DNA from: Melampsora larici-populina 98AG31
Taxonomy: Eukaryota; Basidiomycota; Pucciniomycetes; Pucciniales; Melampsoraceae
Assembly (NCBI RefSeq): GCF_000204055.1
Contig: NW_006768776.1
Coordinates: forward strand, 1,460,941-1,524,940
Direction: 5' to 3'
DNA: 64,000 nt
Shown here: one piece after another, positions 21,041 through 30,310 of the stretch
Layout of the letters: each line of letters opens with the position of its first letter
How positions within the stretch are numbered: the first letter of the stretch is position 1
Notes under the pieces: generated by a model
What the model was told of the DNA's origin: nothing
What the model saw: only the letters and a program-made list of their open reading frames with translations
Database searches by the model: none
Translations under genes and position numbers: made by a program

Positions 21041-24000
21041 TTAGGCCGTCAACATCAAGTTCTTCTTCCCAGCTTCAAAAAGTATCGGACCTAGTGCTTT
21101 TGTCAGAATGTCCGCCTTTTGATGCTTTGATTCCACCCAATGTAGAGTTACCGTGCCTTTAAATAATTGCTCATTTACATAATAAAACTCCCTATCTGTA
21201 TGTCTTGTCCTTTTGTTTGACAAATTATCCTTTGATACATGAATTGCCGCCGTATTGTCACAGAACATCTTCACCGGTCCCATTGCACCCAACACATCCC
21301 CAACTAAATTCCTCAACCAGACTGCCTCCCTTGCCGCCGTACCCAGTGCCATATATTCGGCATGACAAGTTGATGTCGCAACACAACCTTGTCTTTTAGA
21401 AGTCCAATCCAAAGGACAACCTAAGAAAAAAGTCGCATATCCGTGTACTGATTTGGAATATTCTCCACCCCAGTTTGTGTCAACGTAAGTATGTAGGCCT
21501 GTCTTGACTTCATTCATTAAAGGTTTTAGATGTAGTTTCACACAGCCTGATGTCTTCAGATAACGCAGTACGCCTTGAATTGCCGCCCAGTGTTGAGTTG
21601 TCGGTCGAGCAGAGAATCGTGCCAGGAAATTCGTAGCGTATGTTAAGTCTGGTCTTGTAGCCACTGCTAGATAGTTTAAACAACCAATCACCGATAGGAA
21701 CTTTGTCTTGTCGATGTCGTCCTCTTCCTCCGTTGGCGACGTTGGTAAGGAGGAGGAATTCAACGACATGGATAACTTGCCTGGTGTCTCAAGAAAGGAG
21801 TTGATAATCTTGTTTGTGAGTCCTTCTTGCAAAAGTTGAAATGAACCATTGTCAAGTTGTTTAACATCGATGCCAATGATGCAGTCTAGGGTTTCCGACC
21901 ACCTGATCTTCAGATCCTCCGTAAGTGCCTTCGCCACCTCCCTTAATAATTCTACACTACTACCCGTCACTGCCCCATCGTCAACATGAGCCCAGATGAT
22001 ACAAATACCGTCACCCCTCTTACAAAAATATGATGATTGATCGAATTGACAAGGATTGAAACCTAACTTGCGTAATATCTTTGCAAAATGCTTCCACCAA
22101 CAGCGTGCACCCTGCTTCGTCCCATACAAAGCCTTTACTGCCTCCAGAATTTTGTTTGCCCTTCTCGCCTCTTCCATAGCACCTGGAGGTAGTTTAAAAT
22201 AAACTTTCCCTGTGATGTCACTATGTAAGTACGCCGCCGTCACGTCAAATGAGTGCACCTCCCATCCCATCCTTGCTGCCAGTACTAGCAGGAAACGTAG
22301 TGATGCCATGCACGCCGTAGGAGCAAAAGTCTCGTCGTAGTCGATGCCTTCCTTCTGGGAGAAACCTTGAGCAACAAGCCGTGCTTTGAATTTAATTGGC
22401 TTGCCACTTGAGTCGAGTTGTTTATGTTTGTAGACCCATTTCAAACCCAGAGCGTTGACGTTATCAGGACGATCCACAATCTTCCAAACACCCATCTCCT
22501 CCATTGCATTCAGCTCAGCCTCCATAGCCTTATTCCATTCCCTCGCAACTTCATCCTTCATCGCAGCAGAGTACGTCAGTGGTTCTTTGGCGCCAGACGA
22601 TAAGTCTATGGTGCTTGTTAAAGATTCAACCAAAGCGTCCTCGGCTTCTGCTTTCATTTCGCCGGAGAAGTCACCAAGTCGTAGAGCGTGAACAATGAAA
22701 TCCAAACGACCTTTGTTTGGTGGCAGGTCGAGTAACTTATTCAGTGATGTAGATGATGTCGGTTTGGTCGGATCATGTTCAATAACGTCCTGAGAAAATT
22801 TGTCTTCATATGGGAATGTTGCTATGCCTGTCTTCAGCAGAACTTTAGATCCTGAAGCATAAAATATCCATCCCTTACTCCCCTCGAGATAACCAACCAT
22901 GACACACTTTTTACCTCTTTCGTCTAGCTTGCCTTGTTGTTGTGCGTCATGACGATGTACAAAAGCCGTCGCTCCGAAGGTGCGAATAATGTCGAGCTGT
23001 GGTTTCCGTCCGTAAAACAATTTGTAAGGGGTTTTGTTCCCGGTCAAGGTATTTGGGAGCCTGTTATGGAGATAACATGCTGCTACATACGCAAACGACC
23101 AAAATGACTGCGGTAGGTGCAAAGCCGCCAGCATCGTCCTACCCATGTCGCTGATTGTGCGGTTGAGTCGTTCGGCGACTCCGTTCTGCTCGGGTTCATA
23201 GGGATTAGAGTGTTCATGAACAATACCCTTTCCTTTTAACCAGTTGCTGAAAGTTGTCTTAACATATTCACCTCCTCCATCCGTTCTTACGTGTTTCACC
23301 TTGTATCCCGTCTCTCGTTCCCACTTGTTGATTACTCGTGTGAAGGTGTCAGGTACATCAGATTTGTTCTTTATGATTAAAATGTTGGAATAAGTAGTTG
23401 CTACGTCCCTAAAGGTGACAGTGAATCGGTTACCATTCACATCCTCAGGAAACGGGCCCATGACGTCAGAGACTATGACATCAAGTAAGCCGTATTCCCT
23501 ACCGGTTCGTCCCAGTTTGCGTTGTCGTGTACTTTTGCATGTCAAACAATCTTCACAAGTGAATTCGCCCAATGGGATGGAAGAAGGTAGTCCCAAACCC
23601 ATCTGCTCCGCACATAGTTTTTGTATACGTTTCATATCTACGTGACCAAAACGATGATGCCACAAATATGCAACATCCTCTGCCTTCTGCTGGCTGCTCA
23701 TGACTTTGATTTGTCCGACTCTCTCTGGGATGGTTCTTGGAATAACAGTTTGTTTCATTGCGTGTATGATCCAATGACAATCAGAATAGGAAGCCACAAT
23801 TGATTGTTTACTAGGCATCCGGATTACAACATGATTACCCCAAAACCAAAGTTTTGCACCATCCTCCACCAATGCCGCTTGAGAGATAAGCGTACTGGTT
23901 GCTTGCGGACTGTAGTAGACGTTTTTGATGATGTAGTTGGTTCCGTCTTCCGTCTTCACTCTTAGTGATCCTCTTCCTACTATGGAAGCAGAATCCCCAT

Positions 24001-25648
24001 GAGCCGTGGTTTTCATCTTTATGGGGTTGGGTAAAGGAGAGTAATTGATTAGTGACTGGATGGCATTGCTCACATGGTGCGTGGCGCCACTGTCCAAAAG
24101 GTACTCTGGATAATTTTCGTCCAGCTCGTTTCCTTCAGCGCTCCATGCCACCGTTGATGCCGAGATTTGAGTGGGAGCGGCTGAAGACGATTCGGGTGCT
24201 GACTCCTCGATTTCTGCTACACGAGTCGCGATTTGCGGGGGGTAAAGTCCGAGAGAAAGAATGCTATACCATCTACCATTGGTACATTTTCGCCAGTCGT
24301 AAAAATGAGGAGCAGTACGTGGAGCACCACGTTTAGCCAAAGAGCAAGTATCCTTCCCATGACCAAAAGCCGCACAGTGAAAGCATTGATAGATATTGTC
24401 GTGAATCTCTTTCGCCGCGCGTTTCCCTGGAACAATTTGCTTCTTTTCCAATTCAGTTCTTTCCGCTAACGTTGTGATTGGACCGGGAGGTGGTTGGCGT
24501 GGAGTACCAAAAGATTGATGGGGAGGAGGAGATCTAAGATTAGGAGTCTGATAGTTCGGAGCAGGTGAAGGTCGATAGTTGTTCGAGCAATCCGGTGTCC
24601 AATTGGATGGCTTCATATTGCGGTTGAATGAAGCCGTCAACGCCTGAACCTCTTCGTTCTCGTTAACAGTTTTGCGAGTCAGGATAAGATTTGACAAAGC
24701 GCTTTGGATTTCAGCAGATGAGAAGGGCTTCTTGTCGGTCCGATATCGTGCGTCAAGAGTTGCGTTGAGTATATCCATTCCAAATTCACCGGTAGTCGGA
24801 GAGCAAAGTTGATAAATCATCCCCTTCACCGTATCTTCATCCCAGGTAAAACCAACAGATTTAAGACGTTCAAAATCCTTGTTAACTTGATTAACAAAAG
24901 TCATGAGATCCATAGAGTTTGCATCAAATTTTCTTAACATGATTGATCTAAAAACCACATATTGAGCCGTGCGACCACCTTGTTGAAATAAATCTTCCAA
25001 AATTGCCATCGCATCGTGAGCTAAAGTCTTGCCCAAGATCATGTCTTGAAGTTCCGCGTCGATAGTTGAGTTAATTACACGGCCGGCACATTTATCAATT
25101 GCCATTTCAATAGCAGAGTTCTCATCAGGTCTATCTTTGTTCCAGTAGTCAAGAATGTCAGTCATTTCGTAGATTGCTCTTGACGTGCGTAACTTCCATA
25201 TTGCAAGATTCGTGCCGTTCAGATCAAGTTTATCGATTCCCGTGATAAATTTATTGATGTCTTTATGATTATCGAGTAGAGATTTTAAGCGGTCCGGTGC
25301 GTGATTGGATTCTGACATCGTTAGCGTTTTTTCGATTTTGTTTTCTTCGCTCAGTTGGCGGTCTTGAGTACGAGTGTGAGATGGATTACGTGTTGTGATA
25401 TTTGATTTGACTTGTTGAGTAAAGAAAGGATCTGCAGGGGGTTGAGTTAAAAGAAAATTTGAAGGAGGGGGTTGGATGAATATATTCTTGGGTGTATTCG
25501 GGTTTGATTCTGGAGTATTTTCTCGAGTTAAAATCTGTTGTTCTTCAGGGGCGATTGATTCCAATCTAGAACAAGACTGTGTTCGAGTTTGTGCTCCGAT
25601 CTGTGACGTGGATTGCAACTTCTTTGGTGGAGTTCGAGGTATTGACAT
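21041..25648 (-). CDS. Copia Gag-Pol polyprotein, 1535 aa
   Basis: One uninterrupted frame. In order with approximate residues: Gag core (DKLDLNGTNLAIWKLRTS near 135); CCHC knuckle CFHCAAFGHGKDTC near 420; aspartic protease LLDSGATHHVSN near 520; integrase zinc region HHRFGHVDMKRIQKLC near 665; catalytic core DVMGPFPEDVNG, VRTDGGGEYV and EQNGVAERLNR (726, 788, 824); reverse transcriptase with WAHVDDGAVTG near 1220; RNase H from YVDTNWGGEYSKS near 1388 to VESKHQKADILTKAL. The RT box is HVDD rather than YVDD, a variant I recall from fungal Copia. All catalytic acidic residues I can check are present, so the copy may still be competent. The protein is cleaved to form virus-like particles in the cytoplasm that copy the element RNA. 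Confidence 0.95.
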   Translation of the reverse strand: MSIPRTPPKKLQSTSQIGAQTRTQSCSRLESIAPEEQQILTRENTPESNPNTPKNIFIQPPPSNFLLTQPPADPFFTQQVKSNITTRNPSHTRTQDRQLSEENKIEKTLTMSESNHAPDRLKSLLDNHKDINKFITGIDKLDLNGTNLAIWKLRTSRAIYEMTDILDYWNKDRPDENSAIEMAIDKCAGRVINSTIDAELQDMILGKTLAHDAMAILEDLFQQGGRTAQYVVFRSIMLRKFDANSMDLMTFVNQVNKDFERLKSVGFTWDEDTVKGMIYQLCSPTTGEFGMDILNATLDARYRTDKKPFSSAEIQSALSNLILTRKTVNENEEVQALTASFNRNMKPSNWTPDCSNNYRPSPAPNYQTPNLRSPPPHQSFGTPRQPPPGPITTLAERTELEKKQIVPGKRAAKEIHDNIYQCFHCAAFGHGKDTCSLAKRGAPRTAPHFYDWRKCTNGRWYSILSLGLYPPQIATRVAEIEESAPESSSAAPTQISASTVAWSAEGNELDENYPEYLLDSGATHHVSNAIQSLINYSPLPNPIKMKTTAHGDSASIVGRGSLRVKTEDGTNYIIKNVYYSPQATSTLISQAALVEDGAKLWFWGNHVVIRMPSKQSIVASYSDCHWIIHAMKQTVIPRTIPERVGQIKVMSSQQKAEDVAYLWHHRFGHVDMKRIQKLCAEQMGLGLPSSIPLGEFTCEDCLTCKSTRQRKLGRTGREYGLLDVIVSDVMGPFPEDVNGNRFTVTFRDVATTYSNILIIKNKSDVPDTFTRVINKWERETGYKVKHVRTDGGGEYVKTTFSNWLKGKGIVHEHSNPYEPEQNGVAERLNRTISDMGRTMLAALHLPQSFWSFAYVAACYLHNRLPNTLTGNKTPYKLFYGRKPQLDIIRTFGATAFVHRHDAQQQGKLDERGKKCVMVGYLEGSKGWIFYASGSKVLLKTGIATFPYEDKFSQDVIEHDPTKPTSSTSLNKLLDLPPNKGRLDFIVHALRLGDFSGEMKAEAEDALVESLTSTIDLSSGAKEPLTYSAAMKDEVAREWNKAMEAELNAMEEMGVWKIVDRPDNVNALGLKWVYKHKQLDSSGKPIKFKARLVAQGFSQKEGIDYDETFAPTACMASLRFLLVLAARMGWEVHSFDVTAAYLHSDITGKVYFKLPPGAMEEARRANKILEAVKALYGTKQGARCWWKHFAKILRKLGFNPCQFDQSSYFCKRGDGICIIWAHVDDGAVTGSSVELLREVAKALTEDLKIRWSETLDCIIGIDVKQLDNGSFQLLQEGLTNKIINSFLETPGKLSMSLNSSSLPTSPTEEEDDIDKTKFLSVIGCLNYLAVATRPDLTYATNFLARFSARPTTQHWAAIQGVLRYLKTSGCVKLHLKPLMNEVKTGLHTYVDTNWGGEYSKSVHGYATFFLGCPLDWTSKRQGCVATSTCHAEYMALGTAAREAVWLRNLVGDVLGAMGPVKMFCDNTAAIHVSKDNLSNKRTRHTDREFYYVNEQLFKGTVTLHWVESKHQKADILTKALGPILFEAGKKNLMLTA

Positions 25649-25737
25649 AAGTTCGGAAGCCGATGGCGGTCGGTCTTACTCTATGAGCTTCAGCGAGACG
25701 AGGACGAAACGATTAAAGCGTAGCGCTGCTCATAACC

Positions 25738-25986
25738 TATAACGAATAGGACGATCGGCCGGTCAGTTCTCTCTCCAAGGAGTTGGCTTCCACACATATG
25801 GTGATGTAATTACCTATAACGAATAGGACGATCGGCCGGTCAGTTCTCTCTCCAAGGAGTTGGCTTCCACACAGATGGTGATGTGGAAGCTTCCGCCGAG
25901 GAGCAGAGACTAGATCTACTACGTCTGTACAACTGTCACGTGACTGGCTGAGGCGCAGTCGTGCACGCACACCCCGCTCTACAACA
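25738..25986 (-). repeat. 5' LTR of the Copia element
   Basis: 249 bp, with the same internal tandem duplication of about 77 bp as the 3' LTR. The promoter of the element should lie here; no clear TATA box was identified on the element strand. Confidence 0.95.
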
Positions 25987-26127
25987 AAAAGTGGGATTTT
26001 TTTCCCAGTTTCCCAGCTTCCCAAATACCGCCAAAAACGCAAACTGGGAAACTGGGAGAACGTGGGAAAGTTCCAAACACAGCCAAAAACAAAAACCGGG
26101 AAACTGGGAAAAAATCCCAGTTTTAAC

Positions 26128-26287
26128 TTTGTATCCCACAAATAAGGCACATTTACTAGATTTTTTTGAAATTTTCTCAAATTCCTACCCAGAAGATTAG
26201 GACCCTTTTTGCCCAAAAAGGCCAATTCCTACGTACCCAATAAGCCGGGTATATAGGGGCTCTCCAGGGTCCTGTCAAGCCTCACAA
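26128..26287. other. Short spacer before the foldback element
   Basis: 160 bases with no gene. ATTCCTAC occurs twice here (26181 and 26224), the same word as left of the Copia insertion, which may mark an older element edge. Confidence 0.3.
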
Positions 26288-26295
26288 GGGGGGGC

Positions 26296-26905
26296 TAAAC
26301 TCAACAAAGTCCCACGCTGCGTCTCGCACGCTTCGAGCGCAGCGAGGGACTTATGACAAACTCGTAACTTTTTGCCTGTGAGGGGAACCAGTTTTTGCAG
26401 GAGAAATTTGCCTTCCTTATAAAACTTTTTCCCCTATTTGTGAAAAATCGAGATGCAAAGAAACTAAATGTTTGCCTCTATGAGTTGCATTGATTGATCC
26501 AAAAGAATCCCGAGGAAGCCGAGGAATGTCCTTTCAGATTCCTTCTGAAGTTCAGCATTTTGGAGTGTTTTCGAGTGTTTTGACCTGTATTTGACCCTTG
26601 AGAGTGGTTTATACATACGAATACGAGGCAATTTCAGCAAAAACTTCGAGCTTCAGAAGCCAGTAGAGGAGGGATTCCTCGGCTTCCTCGGGATTTTGTT
26701 TGATCAATCGATTCGCCTCAGAGAGGCGAAAATTTCATTTCTTTGCATCTCGATTTTTCACAAATAGGGGAAAAAGTTTTATAAGGAAGGCAAATTTCTC
26801 CTGCAAAAACTGGTTCCCCTCACAGGCAAAAAGTTACGAGTTTGTCATAAGTCCCTCGCTGCGCTTGAAGCGTGCGAGACGCAGCGTGGGACTTTGTTGA
26901 GTTTA
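26296..26905. mobile_element. Foldback (long-TIR) element, about 610 bp
   Basis: Arms of at least 170 bp (26297-26468 and 26733-26905) are near-perfect inverse copies, starting TAAACTCAACAAAGTCCCAC. A second inner inverted block continues the arms (CCCGAGGAAGCCGAGGAAT against its complement). The Harbinger element inserted exactly at the terminal TTA of the right arm. With it removed, the flanks are GGGGGGGC (26288-26295) and GGGGGGGC (33270-33277), an 8-bp duplication. No ORF. Such non-autonomous foldbacks are usually mobilised by MULE or hAT transposases. Confidence 0.8.
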
Positions 26906-27366
26906 GAGCATCTCCAACGCACCCGGCATCTGTAAACATCGTACAGACCCCAAAGCGGGTGACTCAAGCCGTACAGGCTGCTGTATCAGTTATTGAGTTT
27001 GAGCCGCACCCACCGCGCTCTTCAGGCAGACCCTGCAAACGTTGTGTGTCTGCCCGAACTGCCAAAGATAAACGTATTCTGACATCATGATGTCAAATCA
27101 TGATATTCATGATTTCTCATCTTCTCTTCTTCATATCATATGTGATCGATCGCGAGGTGATACGTTGACCAAGCTTGTCTTTGCCGTGGTTATACACGGT
27201 TTTAAACCACATCAAGTGCCTTTGATGTGCTTGAAAGTTATATAATATATATCGCTTGGTTCTACTGCTTGACGGTTTCATCAGTGTCTCTTCATTCATC
27301 TTGTCTTTCTAAACTATTGCACCCTCTACATATTTTACTTACTTTTTCCTTTCAACCAACCTAAAG

Positions 27367-28830
27367 ATGAACTCGAATGCTATCATATCTCCAGCTTTCT
27401 TAGCACAATATGTCGTATGCGCTGGCCTTCAAAGACAATTTATCGCTGCTCTTGCTACGTATGACCAAGACCTCCAGGCCCACATCATGGTTTCACACAT
27501 ACCACGTGGACCTGGGGGCTCTTATCCTGGTAGATCACCAAATCTACCTCGAAACTGTGAGGCTGGGCACCTCGGCTTGATGAATGATTACTTTGACATC
27601 ATCCCGGTTTATAGTGAATTGATGTTTCGAAGACGATTTCAAATGAGTCGTCGGCTCTTTGTACACATTGCAAAGACTTTAGGTGACCTCGATCCTTACT
27701 TCACACAAAGACGGGATGCTTTAGGTATGTTCAATTTTTTTATTTACCTCCTATCATGTTTACTTGCTTGCGACTAATGATGCCCATTTCGTTACCTCGC
27801 AGGTAAACTTGGCCTATCCCCGTTCCAGAAGTGCGCGGCTGCCCTTCGGCAACTTGCTTATGGAACCTCTGCCGATTCTCAAGACGAGTATCTTCGTATT
27901 GGCGAATCAACTGCCATCGAATCTCTCAAACGATTTTGCAAGGGTGTCATAATGGCTTTTAAATATCAGTATCAACGTAAACCAAACCCTGAGGATGTGC
28001 AAAAGATCCTCGCCGAAAACGCTGAACGCGGTTTCCCCGGTATGCTCGGCTCCCTCGACTGTATGCACTGGGAATGGAAAAATTGTCCAAAGGCGCTCAA
28101 GGGTCATTATTCTGGAAAGGAAGGTACTCCGACTTTGGTGCTCGAGGTAGTGGCTACGCAAGATCTACATATCTGGCACTCATTCTTCGGCCTACCTGGC
28201 AGTCTGAATGATATCAATGTGCTCGAACGCTCCCATTTATTTCAGGATTTAGCCTTAGGCCACGCTCCGCCTTGCCATTACACTGTGAATGGAACGGTGT
28301 ACACCGTTCCTTACTATCTGGCCAATGGTATCTACCCGAAGTGGTCAACCCTGATCCAAACGATCAGTTGTCCTCAGGATGATAAACCCAGAGTATGTAG
28401 TATTTCATTCGTGGTTGGTGTTATCATAACTTAACTGACGATACATGTTGTATATAAGCTGTTTTCCCAGTTCCAAGAAGCAACTCGAAAAGACGTAGAA
28501 CGTACCTTTGGCGTTCTTCAAGCTCGATTTGCCATCATCAAAGGCCCGTGTTGAATGTGGCAGCCGGCAGTTCTTGAACTTATCATGAATTGCTGTATAA
28601 TCCTACACAACATGATAGTAGCCGATCAGGCTGCAGAACCACGAGGCGCCAATGATGTCCATATCTTCAAACCACCACCACCACCTCCAGTTCGACTTCC
28701 TAGACCTGCAGGTGCGTTTGTTCGCTTCATGGAAGGCCGCAACTTCCGGAACCCTCAAGCTCATCGGGAATTACGCGATGACTTGGTTGAACACATATGG
28801 CAAAAGTATGGCGGCGTTGACCCAGAGTGA
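27367..28830 (+). pseudogene. PIF/Harbinger transposase (DDE_Tnp_4 type) with one in-frame TGA
   Basis: Three exons (27367-27724, 27803-28392, 28459-28830) give 440 codons in one frame. The catalytic fold shows FPGMLGSLDCMHWEWKNCP (first Asp), FFGLPGSLNDINVLERS (second Asp) and KDVERTFGVLQARFAIIKGP (Glu), with the usual LANGIYPKWSTLIQTI between. At 28552-28554 the frame reads CCG TGT TGA ATG TGG, where relatives have an Arg-containing GPxRxW segment; then PAVLELIMNCCIILHNMIV continues the family C-terminus to 28830. One C-to-T change from CGA would explain the stop. The transposase normally acts with the Myb-like partner to enter the nucleus and bind the ends. Confidence 0.9.
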
Positions 28831-29199
28831 GTTCGATTTCATTCATCAGGTGTAGGTGTATCTTTATCAACTATGAAACTCATCGATTTTTGATTTTATA
28901 GTGTTGACGTTTGATTGCCAAGCTCTCTTTAGTTCCTGTTCATATTTTTGTTACGCTTCTTAGTCACGCTCTCCTTGATCCTGATGACCTCTTACTATTA
29001 TTGGTTTCTAGCGCTGTTTAGTTCCGGTTCATAATTTGTTTACACTTCTTAGTTACACTCCTCTCATTCTCTCTTTTAAATTTCTTGTCATATATCGATG
29101 TGTTTATGTGATTATTCAATCAAATATCTTCTATGTACAAAGTTAACATACATACGAGAGACTGCTGAGCTGACCAGTAACATATTGAATCCATCCACA
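28831..29199. other. Spacer between convergent Harbinger genes
   Basis: About 370 bases of AT-rich DNA between the transposase stop and the third gene's stop. The phrase TTTAGTTCCKGTTCATA recurs at 28929 and 29019, an imperfect direct repeat of about 90 bp spacing. Probably the 3' ends of both transcripts. Confidence 0.4.
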
Positions 29200-30039
29200 T
29201 CAAAATATACAGAGCATAGAAATGGCATAGTAAGTAAGTAAGTAAGTAAGTAAGTAAGAGAGAGAGAGAGCAAATAGAAACGTAGTAGTAGTAAGAGAGT
29301 CATCCACTAATGACTTATAAAGGGCATCAACCCTCATTTGAAGCCATAGCCACTTCGCTTCGTTATCGAAGAGTTCAACAAATTCTTTCGCGAGCCCACC
29401 GGCACGTAACAAGGCACCTGCAGCTGCCTTTTGGCCTGGAGCCTGCAGGTAGCGTCCGTGATAGTTGTGGACCTGCTGAAGAGCTTCACGTAGTAGACGG
29501 AAATCATCTCTACGCTTATCTTGAATTATCTTGATAATGTGGCGTATAGCCTGTCTTGAATGGCGATGGCGATTGTATTCAGCCAATTGTTGTAATTCCC
29601 GCTGGGCTCGAGGACTCAGATTCGCAACTCGAGCCAGAGTGGGTGAACTTCCTGTTATGTTATAATCATGAGCAATCATGATAATGTTAGCAAGATCATC
29701 ATGACATTAAACATTATAATATATAATGATAATGAATCCAATCTCACGTGGATCATCATCTGGGCGGTTCGCACGAAGGCGAGGATCGACGTGTTCCTGT
29801 CCTTCAGGAGTTTGTTGAATTTCGGGTGAGGTGTCACGTTGTGGAAGTTCGTCCAAATGCTTCAAGTATCGAAGCATTTCTTGAGGCAAAAAGCCGGTCG
29901 CATGGGCTGAGCCTAACCAGGTCACTGAAAGCAGGCCAGTTTAAATCATTAAAAGCATTGTCAAATAAGAACCTTAGAACTTACCATCTTGGGATGAGTC
30001 ACATGAAGAGCTACGGTTTGACTCAGGTGAGGAAGACAT
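29200..30039 (-). CDS. Third Harbinger-borne gene, uncharacterised helical protein
   Basis: Three exons (30039-29985, 29924-29748, 29651-29200) give 684 nt, 227 aa, with canonical junctions (GTAAGT, GTGAGA; CAG acceptors). After an acidic, Ser-rich start (MSSSPESNRSSSCDSSQD) the central region is predicted helical and basic by eye: SPRAQRELQQLAEYNRHRHS, RQAIRHIIKIIQDKRRDDFR and LLREALQQVHNYHGRY. Then LAKEFVELFDNEAKWLWLQM. I do not recognise a family. The last 20 codons run through a (TAAG)n microsatellite, so the true C-terminus may vary. PIF/Harbinger elements normally carry two genes, so its job in transposition, if any, is open. Confidence 0.7.
29229..29271. repeat. (TAAG)n and (AG)n microsatellite
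   Basis: Seven GTAA-type tetramers followed by GAGAGAGAGAG, inside the 3' coding end of the third Harbinger gene. Length variation here would change that protein's C-terminus. Confidence 0.85.
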
Positions 30040-30310
30040 TATTGATTTTAAGCGATGATAAAATTGATAGCAATATTGACACGAATAATATTTGCACAGT
30101 AAAAGGAATATGAACTAGGTAATATAAGACACTTTATACAACTGGTGGTAACGAGTGAATAGTAAAGTAAATTGAGGCAGGAACTTTATACTAAAACAAG
30201 AAACACATCACATATCACGAATGACATATTCATTCATCAAAGGATACAACAGGTAGTCCGCAGAAAGATCCTTCATGACAACGCAGACTAACCTAGCTGA
30301 AAAGGAAAAA

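Larger units (their letters stand above)
20673..25986 (-). mobile_element. Ty1/Copia LTR retrotransposon, 5314 bp, nearly intact
   Basis: Two 249-bp LTRs (20673-20921 and 25738-25986) flank one Gag-Pol ORF on the minus strand. The flanking duplication is AAAAG (20668-20672 and 25987-25991). On the element strand each LTR starts TGTTGTAGAG; a G-rich polypurine tract (GTGGGGGGGG) directly precedes the 3' LTR. GGTTATGAGCAGCGC directly follows the 5' LTR, in the place of the primer-binding site. The LTRs differ at four positions, about 1.6 percent, suggesting a young insertion. It landed in a GGGAAACTGGG-type MITE. Confidence 0.95.
20665..26127. mobile_element. Small MITE (about 149 bp) split by the Copia insertion
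   Basis: Left remnant GTTAAAAG (20665-20672) and right remnant 25987-26127 form one element when the Copia element and one AAAAG copy are removed. The ends are then GTTAAAAGTGGGATTTTT and the inverse of GTTAAAACTGGGATTTTT. The interior repeats GGGAAACTGGGA and its complement at least five times. Target duplication is not clear; ATTCCTAC occurs at 20655 and again at 26181. Confidence 0.6.

Noticed and set aside
26700..27090. Plus ORFs preceding the Harbinger transposase
   Set aside because: They overlap the foldback arm and Harbinger terminus; no transposase-like sequence before 27367.
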